Notes: generated from the sequence alone by a model not told the origin. 64,000 nucleotides of DNA from Bradyrhizobium diazoefficiens (GCF_016599855.1 NZ_CP067041.1:1364001-1428000); one strand, 5' to 3'; counted from the first letter of the stretch, positions 17,459 to 26,709 are shown. Program-made: numbers and translations.

Positions 17459-18049
17459 TCAGACCGGTCGGTTCTGGTTGCGGTTCTTCACGGGTCCCAT
17501 CCGCTTCAGCCCGTCTTCGTAAGGGATCTCGTCACAGGAGACATCGAGAGCCACGACTGCCTCGAGCAGGTAATCCAGCTTGCCGCCTGCATCGAACTTC
17601 TTGAAGTCGTTCTTATTGAGCCCGGCGAGGTCCATCATCTCTTTCCAGACGGTCGATTCATCGCACGGTAGGATCTGAAAGGTGATGTCGCCGATCTTGG
17701 TCCGGTACTTCGCCAACAGATCTATATTGTTGCAGAACATGAAGTAGCGCCCGTCAGGCCTCAGCGCGCCGTCAAGAACGCTGCCGACGTCGGAGAGATA
17801 GGCCAATGAATGCAGATAGCCGGCCAGCACCGGGATCGTGCTTTCGCCCTCCTGCACGACCGTCAAGACCTGCTCGATTGAATATTCCGGCGGCCGCTTC
17901 TCGTCCGCGAGCTGGGCCTGGAACTTCAACGCGATATCGCCACGAAAACCGAAGCGGCCAGGCTTGGCGGTCTCGCCCTTGAGTACGGCGTTGAGAAGTC
18001 GTCCCTCCTTGTCCAGTCGGCCGAGCGCGGTGTTCTCGATTGCAGTCAT
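17459..18049 (-). CDS. Unknown protein with sigma-54 promoter, divergent from the nifS operon
   Basis: A 196-residue soluble protein I cannot assign to a named family. The start at 18049 has GAGGACG upstream and a sigma-54 promoter about 55 bases away. The sequence is acidic/basic mixed with no membrane segments. Notable stretches are GRFGFRGDIALKFQAQLADE, VLAGYLHSLAYLSDVGSVLD and RYFMFCNNIDLLAKYRTKIG, then a C-terminal part with two cysteines (LPCDE, VSCDE). It faces iscA-nfu-nifS across a 277-base region with promoters in both directions, so a nitrogen-fixation role, perhaps Fe-S related, is likely by position only. A truncated relative with a copied promoter sits at 10935-11297. Confidence 0.8.
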   Translation of the reverse strand: MTAIENTALGRLDKEGRLLNAVLKGETAKPGRFGFRGDIALKFQAQLADEKRPPEYSIEQVLTVVQEGESTIPVLAGYLHSLAYLSDVGSVLDGALRPDGRYFMFCNNIDLLAKYRTKIGDITFQILPCDESTVWKEMMDLAGLNKNDFKKFDAGGKLDYLLEAVVALDVSCDEIPYEDGLKRMGPVKNRNQNRPV

Positions 18050-18104
18050 GAAAATCGTCCTCGATCTAAGCTCATCGCCGGCCCTCGACCGGCACAACAC
18101 GGAA

Positions 18105-18120
18105 TGCAAATTGCTTGCCG
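18105..18120 (-). promoter_or_regulatory. Sigma-54 promoter of the unknown gene
   Basis: Minus strand CGGCAAGCAATTTGCA, GG-N10-GC. The predicted start is about 45 bases before the ATG at 18049. It is identical to the core at 11281-11297. Confidence 0.75.
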
Positions 18121-18193
18121 GCACTGGGCTGCGCTTCACTTGCGTAGCACCTGAAGAAACGAGACGTGCGCGCTTCACTCCCGAAAACAGCAC

Positions 18194-18227
18194 CGTCAGG
18201 AAGACGACACGAGTCGCAAAGCCAACA
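18194..18227. promoter_or_regulatory. Two imperfect NifA sites between divergent promoters
   Basis: CGTCAGGAAGACGACA (18194-18209) and AGTCGCAAAGCCAACA (18212-18227) each match TGT-N10-ACA except for the first base. They lie between the two opposing sigma-54 promoters and could serve both. No perfect site exists in this interval. Confidence 0.4.
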
Positions 18228-18268
18228 GGCGGGAATTGAAAAACTCAAGCCTATCAGGCGCGTGTGCG

Positions 18269-18285
18269 CTGGCATGCGAATTGCC
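18269..18285 (+). promoter_or_regulatory. Sigma-54 promoter of iscA-nfu-nifS-nifT-SIR2
   Basis: CTGGCATGCGAATTGCC has GG and GC spaced by 10. The predicted start is about 30 bases before the ATG at 18327. Confidence 0.8.
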
Positions 18286-18326
18286 AACCTGCAGTCAGCC
18301 GAGCCACGCAGGTGAAAGGGTGAGCC

Positions 18327-18641
18327 ATGATCAATTTGACAAACAACGCACTGAATGCGGTCAGGGGCGTGATTTCAACATCGGGAGCGAGCGGCTTGCG
18401 CATTACGGTGGAGTCCGGCGGCTGTGCCGGGTTCAAGTACATCATGGGCTTGGCCAATGAGACGAAATCCGACGATACCGTGATCGAACGCGACGGGATC
18501 AAGTTGTTCGTCGACAACGACAGCCACAAATATCTCGCCGGCACCACGATTGATTTCGTGCTGGCGCAGGAGGGCTCGGGATTTACCTTCGATAACCCGA
18601 ACTCCAAGGCGAGTTGCACGTGTGGCAAATCCTTCAGCTGA
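18327..18641 (+). CDS. IscA/HesB-type Fe-S cluster carrier
   Basis: A 104-residue A-type carrier protein. The three conserved cysteines are present: one in ESGGCAGFKYIMGL and two in the C-terminal SCTCGKSF. Such proteins receive Fe-S clusters from a scaffold and pass them to apo-proteins; here the likely clients are nitrogenase components. An AAGGGTGA ribosome-binding site precedes the ATG, and a sigma-54 promoter lies about 40 bases upstream. The stop codon overlaps the next start (TGATG). Confidence 0.93.
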   Translation: MINLTNNALNAVRGVISTSGASGLRITVESGGCAGFKYIMGLANETKSDDTVIERDGIKLFVDNDSHKYLAGTTIDFVLAQEGSGFTFDNPNSKASCTCGKSFS

Positions 18642-18949
18642 TGAACGAGGTCGCAAGCATGCTGGCCGAAACCAAGCATCCAAAACAACTGCCAGCCGCC
18701 GAGGCGGACCGGGAGCAAGTGATTCGCGCCGTCCTCGAGGAGATCCGCCCCAATCTAAAACGCGACGGTGGTGACTGTCAGCTGGTTGCGATCGACGGCA
18801 CCAAAATCATGGTCAAGCTGACCGGGGCCTGTGTGCTCTGCAAGCTGTCAGCTGCAACGCTTGAGGGCATTCAGGCGCAGCTGATCGAAAAGCTCGGCGA
18901 ATTCGTTCGCCTGATCCCCGTCGCCGGGGCACCCACGGCGCCACATTGA
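18641..18949 (+). CDS. NifU C-terminal-like (Nfu) Fe-S scaffold
   Basis: About 102 residues forming only the Nfu domain, the C-terminal third of NifU. The conserved core is PNLKRDGGDCQLVAIDGTKI, then the cluster-binding CxxC in LTGACVLCKLSAATLEGIQ. The start is taken at 18641, where ATG overlaps the iscA stop; the open frame extends nine codons further upstream inside iscA. The N-terminal IscU-like and ferredoxin-like parts of full NifU are missing, so IscA plus this protein seem to replace NifU beside NifS. The stop overlaps the nifS start. Confidence 0.93.
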   Translation: MNEVASMLAETKHPKQLPAAEADREQVIRAVLEEIRPNLKRDGGDCQLVAIDGTKIMVKLTGACVLCKLSAATLEGIQAQLIEKLGEFVRLIPVAGAPTAPH

Positions 18950-20130
18950 GCAAGGCTTCAGTGGCGGTTTATCTCGACAACAATGCGACGACCCGAACGG
19001 ATCCGTCGGTCGTGCAAGCCATGTTGCCGTTCTTAACCGAACAGTTCGGCAATGCCTCCTCAGCCCATGGCTTTGGCAGGCAGGTCGCGGGCGCTATGCG
19101 GCAGGCACGCAGCAGCGTGCAGGCGTTGTTGGGGGCTGCCTATGACGATGAGATCGTCTTCACCTCTGGCGGGACGGAGTCCAACAATGCCGCTATTCTC
19201 TCTGCACTTTCGACGCAGGAGGGCCGGGACGAGATAGTCACGACCTCAGTCGAGCATCAGGCGATCCTGGCGCTGGTCGAACAGTTGGCTAAAAGCGGCG
19301 TCAAGGTTCATCTGATCGCGGTGGATTCGCGCGGCCGGCTCGACCTTGAGGCGTTTCGGTCGGCGCTTGGACCACGTACGGCGATTGCATCGGTGATGTG
19401 GGCCAACAACGAGACCGGCACCATCTTCCCGGTGGAACATCTGGCCGCCTGGACGCGTGCCTGTGGCGCGCTGTTTCATACCGATGCCGTGCAGGCCGTC
19501 GGCAAGGTATCTATTGACCTGAAGGCCAGCGAGATCGACATGCTGTCGATGTCCGGGCACAAGCTGCACGGACCCAAGGGGATCGGCGCGCTCTATTTGC
19601 GCAAAGGCACGACATTCAGGCCGCTGATCTGGGGCGGCACACAAGAACGCCAGCGCCGCGGCGGAACCGAGAATGTCCCGGGCATCGTCGGCCTCGGAAA
19701 AGCGGCTGAGCTTGCTGCAGAGCGGCTCGAACGAGCGCGCGTTCGCGTTGCTGCGCTGCGTGATCGACTGGAGCGGTCGATCTTGCAGAGCGGTCACTGC
19801 GAGATTCTTGGCGATCCCAGTGACCGACTGCCGAACACAACCAATATCGCCTTCGAGGGTCTCGATGGCGAAGCGATCCTCCATCACCTCAACCGCGCCG
19901 GCATTGCCGTGTCGCTCGGATCGGCCTGTAGCTCCGGCGCGATGGAGCCCTCGCATGTTCTGCGCGCCTTGCAGGTGCCGGCTGGTAGCCTGCACGGCGC
20001 GGTCCGCTTTTCGCTGTCCCATGAAACCACCGCTGAAGAAATCGACCAGGTCGTGCGCGCCCTGTCGGACATCCTGGCTCGTCTGCGCGGCATGTCCCGA
20101 GAGCTCGCTAATCCCGCCAGCAACCCGTAA
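18946..20130 (+). CDS. nifS: Cysteine desulfurase NifS
   Basis: PLP-dependent cysteine desulfurase that supplies sulfur for nitrogenase Fe-S clusters; about 394 residues. Typical features are VYLDNNATTRTD at the N-terminus, FTSGGTESNN, NNETGTIFPVE, the PLP lysine in MSGHKLHGPKG and the active cysteine in SLGSACSSGAMEPSHVL. The first possible start is TTG at 18946, overlapping the stop of the preceding gene; GTG at 18961 is an equally good choice and starts directly at AVYLDNNATT. It belongs to the sigma-54-driven operon starting at 18285. Confidence 0.98.
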   Translation: MSKASVAVYLDNNATTRTDPSVVQAMLPFLTEQFGNASSAHGFGRQVAGAMRQARSSVQALLGAAYDDEIVFTSGGTESNNAAILSALSTQEGRDEIVTTSVEHQAILALVEQLAKSGVKVHLIAVDSRGRLDLEAFRSALGPRTAIASVMWANNETGTIFPVEHLAAWTRACGALFHTDAVQAVGKVSIDLKASEIDMLSMSGHKLHGPKGIGALYLRKGTTFRPLIWGGTQERQRRGGTENVPGIVGLGKAAELAAERLERARVRVAALRDRLERSILQSGHCEILGDPSDRLPNTTNIAFEGLDGEAILHHLNRAGIAVSLGSACSSGAMEPSHVLRALQVPAGSLHGAVRFSLSHETTAEEIDQVVRALSDILARLRGMSRELANPASNP

Positions 20131-20147
20131 TCCCCGGAGTTGATCTC

Positions 20148-20372
20148 ATGAAAATCATGATCCGCCGCTCTCCCGAGGCGGGCCTGTCCATTTACGTGCC
20201 GAAGAAGGATATTGAAGAGAGAATCGTCGAATCCGAGCACGAGACGCTGTGGGGCGGTTGGATCAGATTATCGAATGGATGGGTGCTCTATTTGCCCGAA
20301 CTGGCAAGCGATACGCCGCTGCCGATCACGATCAATGCTAAAAGGCTTGGCGGGAACGGCGATGAACGATGA
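20148..20372 (+). CDS. nifT: NifT/FixU protein
   Basis: A 74-residue protein of the NifT/FixU family, typically encoded near nifB, nifZ or nifK. The diagnostic start MKIMIRRSPEAGLSIYVPKK and the middle ETLWGGWIRLSNGWVLYLPE are clear. Its function is not settled; mutants usually still fix nitrogen. GGAG stands at good distance before the ATG. Its stop overlaps the start of the SIR2-like gene (ATGA), showing translational coupling. Confidence 0.95.
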   Translation: MKIMIRRSPEAGLSIYVPKKDIEERIVESEHETLWGGWIRLSNGWVLYLPELASDTPLPITINAKRLGGNGDER

Positions 20373-21232
20373 AAGCAGTGCCGCAAATCACCGTTCTCAA
20401 GGGGACGGATGCGGAGGCGTTGCTCGCAGATGTTGCGGCGAGACTCCGTGCCGGCAACATTGTTCCCTATCTCGGCCCCGGCCTCGCCGCGTTATCCAAG
20501 CCTGACGTGCCACTGACACCTGATGCGCTGGCGACCTTCTTCGGCGCCAAGGTCGCGCTGCCGCGCCGGGCCCGCGGCAATGCCTGGGCTGCAGCACAGT
20601 ATATCGAGAGCAACAAGCATCGGTCCACAGTGACGGGACTGATGGCTCAGGCGTTTGCCGTGCCGGTCGAACCAACGGCCTTGCATCGTCATCTCGCTGC
20701 GTTACGCTTACCGATGATCGTCGATACTTGGTATGATGGCGCGATGCGGGCCGCACTTGGCAAGCGAGACGGATGGGGCGAAGTCCAGGGTATCACCCGC
20801 GCTGGGATCGGCGAGTTTCGCTGGTATCGTTTCTATGGCGTCGATGGCAACGAGGTCGATTCCGTGGCGGCCGGTACCTGGACCACGGTCCTCTACAAGC
20901 CGCATGGCGGCGTGCTGCCGGCAAGACACTTCCTGATCTCCGACGCCGATTATGTCGAGGTCCTGACCGAGATCGATATCCAGACGCCGATTCCGGGGAT
21001 CGTCAAGCAGCGGCGGCTTGGGCGGAGCTTTCTTTTCATCGGCTGCCGGTTCGACGATCAGCTCTTGCGCATTTATGCGCGGCAGATCACGAAGCGCTCG
21101 GCAAACGTTCACTACGCACTTGTCGAGCCGGATGCGCTCTCGCGAAACGAGCGGAGCTTCCTGCTCGACCAAGGCTTGATCCCGCTTGCGGTGCCGTTGC
21201 CACGCGCCGTCGAGATATTGCTGACCAATTAG
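20369..21232 (+). CDS. SIR2-like domain protein in the nif operon
   Basis: A 287-residue protein that looks like a SIR2-like (NAD-binding Rossmann, SIR2_2 type) domain. The N-terminal glycine loop reads NIVPYLGPGLAAL, the catalytic-histidine position is suggested by TVLYKPHGGV, and the late FLFIGCRFDDQLLRIYARQI segment is characteristic of this group. It overlaps nifT by four bases and lies in front of nifB, so it is an operon member and not a stray gene. SIR2-like proteins elsewhere hydrolyse NAD (some in phage defence) or deacylate proteins. What it does for nitrogen fixation is unknown. Confidence 0.75.
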   Translation: MKAVPQITVLKGTDAEALLADVAARLRAGNIVPYLGPGLAALSKPDVPLTPDALATFFGAKVALPRRARGNAWAAAQYIESNKHRSTVTGLMAQAFAVPVEPTALHRHLAALRLPMIVDTWYDGAMRAALGKRDGWGEVQGITRAGIGEFRWYRFYGVDGNEVDSVAAGTWTTVLYKPHGGVLPARHFLISDADYVEVLTEIDIQTPIPGIVKQRRLGRSFLFIGCRFDDQLLRIYARQITKRSANVHYALVEPDALSRNERSFLLDQGLIPLAVPLPRAVEILLTN

Positions 21233-21368
21233 AGGCGCTGTCAAACCGAAGCCGTCCCAGTTTGGCCCGGCCTGTGGCAGCCGTCCGACCACGGTAAAGA
21301 GTGCCGGTGCCGCTGAGCGGAAGCGCATTGATGGACGGCGTGGCATTCGCTCCCAGCATCCCAAACTC

Positions 21369-21414
21369 TGTCGCATTTCCGACACGCCGCATGCTCGCTG
21401 TCGGCTGCGCAACA
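21369..21414. promoter_or_regulatory. Two NifA upstream activator sites for nifB
   Basis: TGTCGCATTTCCGACA (21369-21384) and TGTCGGCTGCGCAACA (21399-21414) are both exact TGT-N10-ACA sites, 60-105 bases before the sigma-54 promoter at 21474. Confidence 0.85.
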
Positions 21415-21473
21415 GCGTAGACCGCTCTCACTAACCAATTAGCGGAGATAAGAAAATCGGTCGCCGGTCGCGA

Positions 21474-21489
21474 TGGCATGCGAGTTGCT
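21474..21489 (+). promoter_or_regulatory. Sigma-54 promoter of nifB
   Basis: TGGCATGCGAGTTGCT has GG-N10-GC, a good -24 block and TTGC at -12. The predicted start is near 21500. Confidence 0.88.
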
Positions 21490-21558
21490 CACTCTCATTC
21501 AGGGGCTCGCTCAGGAGTGACTCCGGGAAGCCTGTTTGGCTTAGGGGAAGAACTGGAC

Positions 21559-23112
21559 ATGGACGCAGTGGAGCGCGGCAGTCGCGCTAAAAACGCTCGA
21601 GATGGCGGCGAGATCGTGCTGGCCGCCGAGCCTAAGCGCAGCGGCACCTCGACCGGACGCGGCAAAGCGAGCTGCAGGGCGCAGGCAGGCCGAGGCGATC
21701 TGCCGCCGGCGACCTGGAACAAGGTGAAGACGCATCCCTGCTACAGCGTAGAGGCGCATCACCACTATGCCCGCATGCATGTTGCGGTCGCACCAGCTTG
21801 CAACATGCAGTGCAACTACTGCAATCGCAAATATGACTGCGCCAACGAATCGCGCCCGGGCGTGACCAGCGAGAAGCTCACCCCCGAGCAGGCGACCAAA
21901 AAGGTGCTCGCGGTCGCCTCCCGCATTCCGCAGATGAGTGTGCTTGGCATTGCCGGTCCCGGCGATCCCCTGGCCAATCCGGACAAGACCTTCAGAACTT
22001 TTGAGCTCGTGGCCAAAGCCGCGCCCGATATCAAGCTGTGTCTATCCACCAACGGGCTCGCCTTGCCCGATCACGTCGACACCATCGCCCGACTGAACAT
22101 TGAGCACGTCACCATCACGATCAATATGATCGATCCCGAGATCGGTGCCCGGATCTATCCGTGGATCTTCTATAACCACAATCGATACAGCGGGATCGAG
22201 GCGGCGAAAATCCTGACCACGCGTCAGCTCCAGGGCCTCGAAATGCTCTCCGCCCGAGGCATTCTCTGCAAGGTCAATTCAGTCATGATCCCCGGCATCA
22301 ACGGGCGGCACCTGATTGAGGTCAACAAAGCCGTGAAGTCACGCGGCGCGTTCCTGCACAATATCATGCCGCTGATCGCAGCACCCGAGCACGGAACCGT
22401 GTTCGGTCTCAAGGGCCAGCGCACTCCGACGGCCCGCGAGTTGAAGGCGCTGCAGGACGCATGCGAAGGCGAGATGAACATGATGCGCCATTGCCGCCAA
22501 TGCCGCGCCGACGCAGTCGGACTGCTCGGCGAGGATCGAAGCGCGGAGTTTACGAAGGAGAAGATTGTGACAATGACCGTCAACTACGACCCTGAGGCGC
22601 GCAAGGCCTACCAGGCTGGAATCGAGGAGGAACGCCGCGCCAGAATAGTGGCCAGGCGGGAGAACTCGGGGGAGCATGCAGGCGGGACAAGCGATATCAA
22701 AGTACTGATCGCGGTCGCAACCAAGGGCGCTGGCCTCATCAACGAGCATTTTGGACATGCCAAGGAGTTCCAGGTGTATGAAGTTTCGAGATCCGGCGCC
22801 AAATTCGTCGATCACCGCCGCGTCGGTCACTACTGCCAGGGCGGTCATGGCGCGCAAGATGACCTTGCGGCCATCGTCCGCTCCATCAATGACTGCCATG
22901 CTGTGTTCGTCGCCAGGATCGGTGGTCGGCCTACGAGCGAACTCAACAAGGCGGGCATCGAGCCGGTCGATCAATACGCGCACGAGTTCATCGAGAACTC
23001 CGCGATCGCATGGTTCAGCTCTTACTTCGAGAAGGTGAAAAGCGGCAAGATCCAGCATGTCGACCGGGGTGACGGAGCGATCCGGCAGGACCCGATGATT
23101 TCGGTGGCGTGA
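21559..23112 (+). CDS. nifB: Radical SAM FeMo-cofactor core synthase NifB
   Basis: NifB makes the iron-sulfur-carbide precursor (NifB-co) of FeMo-cofactor. The 517-residue protein has the radical SAM motif in [15 protein letters not shown] (CX3CX2C), the [10 protein letters not shown] and [17 protein letters not shown] segments and a C-terminal NifX-like domain (about residues 380-495; [20 protein letters not shown]). The start is ATG 21559 with GGGGAAG upstream. The frame is open back to 21478, but that would place coding sequence on top of the promoter. NifA/sigma-54 control is evident. frxA and nifZ follow closely. Confidence 0.98.
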   Translation: MDAVERGSRAKNARDGGEIVLAAEPKRSGTSTGRGKASCRAQAGRGDLPPATWNKVKTHPCYSVEAHHHYARMHVAVAPACNMQCNYCNRKYDCANESRPGVTSEKLTPEQATKKVLAVASRIPQMSVLGIAGPGDPLANPDKTFRTFELVAKAAPDIKLCLSTNGLALPDHVDTIARLNIEHVTITINMIDPEIGARIYPWIFYNHNRYSGIEAAKILTTRQLQGLEMLSARGILCKVNSVMIPGINGRHLIEVNKAVKSRGAFLHNIMPLIAAPEHGTVFGLKGQRTPTARELKALQDACEGEMNMMRHCRQCRADAVGLLGEDRSAEFTKEKIVTMTVNYDPEARKAYQAGIEEERRARIVARRENSGEHAGGTSDIKVLIAVATKGAGLINEHFGHAKEFQVYEVSRSGAKFVDHRRVGHYCQGGHGAQDDLAAIVRSINDCHAVFVARIGGRPTSELNKAGIEPVDQYAHEFIENSAIAWFSSYFEKVKSGKIQHVDRGDGAIRQDPMISVA

Positions 23113-23124
23113 AGAGGACATCGG

Positions 23125-23349
23125 ATGCCGTTCAAGATCATTTCTTCGCAATGCACAGGCTGCTCCGCGTGCGAGACCGAATGTCCCAACGTGGCAATCT
23201 TTGAGAAGGGCGGAACGTTCGTGATTAATCCGAAAAAATGTACCGAATGCATCGGTCATTTCGAGGAGCCGCAATGTGTCGCGGTCTGCCCGGTCGACAA
23301 GACCTGCGTCGTCGACACCTCATTGCCGCGGGCCCAGCCACCGGCCTGA
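23125..23349 (+). CDS. frxA: 2[4Fe-4S] ferredoxin beside nifB (FdxN/FrxA type)
   Basis: A 74-residue ferredoxin with cluster motifs [12 protein letters not shown] (residues 10-21) and [18 protein letters not shown] (CX2CX8CX3C, residues 38-55). The long spacing in the second motif is typical of FdxN-type ferredoxins encoded with nifB, which are thought to supply electrons to NifB. It starts 12 bases after nifB, with GAGGA upstream. Confidence 0.95.
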   Translation: MPFKIISSQCTGCSACETECPNVAIFEKGGTFVINPKKCTECIGHFEEPQCVAVCPVDKTCVVDTSLPRAQPPA

Positions 23350-23364
23350 ACGGGAGTAAGCTTC

Positions 23365-23481
23365 ATGGACTACACGTTGACGGTAGCTGCAGGGAAAACT
23401 GCCCCGTTTCGTCCCGGCAATCGCGACCACGAAGGCCTGCGAGCTCGTAGAGTGCGGCCGATCGAGTTCACGACGGAGTGA
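23365..23481 (+). CDS. Small open frame between frxA and nifZ (38 residues)
   Basis: From ATG 23365, with GGGAG about 9 bases upstream, a 38-residue frame runs MDYTLTVAAGKTAPFRPGNR and on to RVRPIEFTTE, and stops at 23481, four bases before nifZ. It is basic with no cysteine, no membrane segment and no family I recognise. Its position and ribosome-binding site suggest it is translated, perhaps as a leader coupling translation to nifZ, but this is inference; it could also be a chance frame. Confidence 0.4.
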   Translation: MDYTLTVAAGKTAPFRPGNRDHEGLRARRVRPIEFTTE

Positions 23482-23484
23482 TGC

Positions 23485-23805
23485 GTGAGCAACATCGTCC
23501 GCGACAGTGACGTCATAGAGCTGGATGGACCTCCGGCCTTCAACCTTGGTGAAAAGGTGAAGGCCAACCGCACTGTTCGCAATGACGGGACCTATGCCGG
23601 CAAGGAGATCGGGGACGTCCTGGCCAAGAAAGGCGAGGTCGGCTACGTCGTTTCCATCGGCACGTTCCTGCAGCAATTCTACGTCTACGGTGTCGAGTTT
23701 CTTCAAACCGGCAACCGCGTCGGAATGAAATGCAAGGAACTTGATTCGGTTGACGCACCCACCGAGCTCGAGGGCTCCCTGTCGCGAGAAGGGCCCCCGT
23801 CATGA
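23485..23805 (+). CDS. nifZ: Nitrogenase maturation protein NifZ
   Basis: A 106-residue NifZ. The core FNLGEKVKANRTVRNDGTYA, GEVGYVVSIGTFLQQFYVYG and VEFLQTGNRVGMKCKELDS is characteristic. NifZ helps form the second P-cluster of the MoFe protein, acting on NifK with NifH. The start is GTG at 23485. It belongs to the nifB transcript. Confidence 0.95.
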   Translation: MSNIVRDSDVIELDGPPAFNLGEKVKANRTVRNDGTYAGKEIGDVLAKKGEVGYVVSIGTFLQQFYVYGVEFLQTGNRVGMKCKELDSVDAPTELEGSLSREGPPS

Positions 23806-24056
23806 TCGCGCCCCTTCGTTCGACGTCCGAATGGTGCCCGCGGCTCAAATCCGCCGGCGAGCTCATAAACGGCCGTTGTTGCACGGATCGTCGCCGCCTT
23901 GATGGATCTTTTGGCCGGCTTCGGCAGCATCGGCGAGATCGCAGGCTTGAGAGCGCACACGCAAGCGAATGTACGGACCTGGCTTCTAAAGTTTTGCCGG
24001 GCGGCCGGTCGGCTGTGCTGAAGACCAAAGAATGCGGGTTTAAGGGGGCTTTCACA

Positions 24057-24416
24057 ATGAATGCTGCGGTCATGAAAAGGGCAGTCGTCGGCCTGAACGC
24101 TCACCCGAACGAGGTCGATCGCAAGCGGATCGAATGCGCATTGGGCTCCCGCAGACGGTATCGTTATGTCTCACCTGGTGTGAGGCCGGTTAAGGGCGGC
24201 TATCTCATCGAGAGCCCCTGCTGCTCACGCGACATCGACAAGGATGGCCGCGTGATCGATGTCGCGTTGATCCATCATGACGCCGTATGCGGACTGTGGA
24301 AGCTCTTCTGCAAAGACCATGCGCGAGGAAGCTGGCAATTCCACAGCGTCCATCAGCGGCTGAGCGCGGCGACCGATGAGCTCAATGCCGATCTCGACCG
24401 GGTATTCTGGCAATAA
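24057..24416 (+). CDS. Conserved nif-cluster protein (DUF3024-like)
   Basis: A 119-residue protein from ATG 24057, chosen because AAGGGGG precedes it; the frame is open upstream without coding character. The sequence VGLNAHPNEVDRKRIECALG, RRRYRYVSPGVRPVKGGYLI, ESPCCSRDIDKDG and the C-terminal ELNADLDRVFWQ match my memory of a small family (DUF3024-like) seen near nif genes. The CC pair in ESPCCSR might bind metal. Function unknown. It lies between nifZ and nifH on the same strand. Confidence 0.75.
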   Translation: MNAAVMKRAVVGLNAHPNEVDRKRIECALGSRRRYRYVSPGVRPVKGGYLIESPCCSRDIDKDGRVIDVALIHHDAVCGLWKLFCKDHARGSWQFHSVHQRLSAATDELNADLDRVFWQ

Positions 24417-24446
24417 ACTGAATTGTTTCGCTCATAAACAACAAGG

Positions 24447-24722
24447 ATGGACATGGCGGTGGACGAAAACGAACTGATCGAACTTGAACGAGTGATGACG
24501 GCGGCAAAGGGCCGCGCGAGCCCCTTTACCGAGCTGCGGCGCCGTTTTCCGCATCTCGCCCTGGTGCGATGCGATGCGTCTGATGTCACCGAGCCGCCCT
24601 TTCGCAGCTTTCCGCATTATGACCTGCACTTGCTCGACCGGTCCGAACACTGCGTCCAGATCACAGCCGATCCGCTGCTGGCGATTGGCATTGTTCTGGC
24701 GGCAAGGGGGCCTTCGGGATGA
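24447..24722 (+). CDS. Conserved small nif-cluster protein, function unknown
   Basis: A 91-residue acidic protein (MDMAVDENELIELERVMTAA, then FPHLALVRCDASDVTEPPFR, YDLHLLDRSEHCVQITADP). I recall similar small proteins in other nif clusters (possibly DUF6129), but give no function. It starts 30 bases after the preceding gene with AAGGA nearby, so the two are probably cotranscribed. No membrane segment; two cysteines. Confidence 0.65.
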   Translation: MDMAVDENELIELERVMTAAKGRASPFTELRRRFPHLALVRCDASDVTEPPFRSFPHYDLHLLDRSEHCVQITADPLLAIGIVLAARGPSG

Positions 24723-25400
24723 CTGGGGTTGCATTCGCAGACGTTTACGGCCCTGGTCGCTGGGGGCTGGCAAAGCGCATCACCGTTACCGCCGTGACGA
24801 GTTCCCGGACGCGGAAAGACCGCCGACGGCGCGGCGGCGCTGCCGCTTTCGGACCGATGAGGGATCGAGTTCATCGAGGAAATGACTGGTGCACCCATCG
24901 ACATTGGCATGCGCGCGAGCCGTCTATGAGGAGCCGCCGGAGGCAGATCGTAGGCCGGCGGTCCGGGAGCGGCATGTGGATCAGCCATTAATGCCTCAAT
25001 CGCGATTTCCCGTCGATTGTCCTGAAGAAGCCGTGCGAACAGTCCGAGTCGGGCTCGCGATGTCCGATCAGCGCCCGCTCATGCGTCGCTCTCGTGAAGA
25101 CAGCAGTCGGCACATGCCGAATTCGAGCCAATCGACATTCCTGCGCGCTGGCATCGGAAGCTTCTCGGTTTCGCTGTCCTGATGCAACGGGGAAGGACAA
25201 ACCGGTCAGCACATCTTCATCAAGCGCGAACGGCCGCCTTTAGTGCACGGCGGTCGAACTTCGATGCTGATCGGAGCATCACTTCTGAAACTCGTGCCGA
25301 GAGGCTCGGCCGCAGTTGCATTTTGACCCTCCATTCAGGGAGTTGCGTTTCGCGGATGAATGCGCCGCAAGCAGACTTATGTGTGAAAAATTGTGAGCGC
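24723..25400. other. Long region upstream of nifH, no intact gene recognised
   Basis: About 680 bases before the nifH activator sites. A frame starting at 24719 overlaps the previous stop (ATGA) but has no recognisable family. Another plus-strand frame near 24860-24930 reads EFIEEMTGAPIDIGMRASRL before a stop and might be the end of a decayed gene. Confidence 0.4.
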
Positions 25401-25445
25401 TGTCAGATTGCTCACAGCCGCGCAGCCGCTGTCAGGTTCGAAACA
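25401..25445. promoter_or_regulatory. Two NifA upstream activator sites for nifH
   Basis: TGTCAGATTGCTCACA (25401-25416) and TGTCAGGTTCGAAACA (25430-25445) are exact TGT-N10-ACA sites 70-115 bases before the promoter. Two such sites upstream of nifH are known in Bradyrhizobium. Confidence 0.92.
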
Positions 25446-25512
25446 TCCAGTGCGATCAGCGATCTCGCGAGGTTTGCAGTGCATCATCAGAAGCTTAAAC
25501 AGGAGGCCGGCG

Positions 25513-25530
25513 TTGGCACGGCAGTTGCTC
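25513..25530 (+). promoter_or_regulatory. Sigma-54 promoter of nifH
   Basis: TTGGCACGGCAGTTGCTC is a near-perfect -24/-12 promoter (TGGCAC-N5-TTGC). The predicted transcript start is near 25541, giving a leader of about 150 bases. Confidence 0.95.
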
Positions 25531-25561
25531 CTGCGATGCAGCAACACTGAGTAAGGGCTGA

Positions 25562-26578
<1,017 letters not shown>

Positions 26579-26597
26579 AAGGGCACAACGCGGCAGC

Positions 26598-26630
26598 CCG
26601 GCCCTCCCAACACCGAAAAAGGAGGGCCGG
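26598..26630 (+). terminator. Strong hairpin behind nifH
   Basis: CCGGCCCTCC and GGAGGGCCGG form a perfect 10-bp GC-rich stem, 20 bases after the nifH stop. No T-run follows, so it may be a partial terminator or a 3' stabiliser letting nifH be expressed above nifQ. Confidence 0.6.
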
Positions 26631-26709
26631 CAGTCGCGCGAAAGGGTGTCTCCCGAGTGCCTACGCGGTGCTACATCCTTGAGCAATGTGGAAAGAGTAG
26701 CGAACGCCC

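Noticed and set aside
21478..21558. Upstream extension of nifB
   Set aside because: It overlaps the sigma-54 promoter and would lie before the predicted transcript start; ATG 21559 has a good ribosome-binding site.
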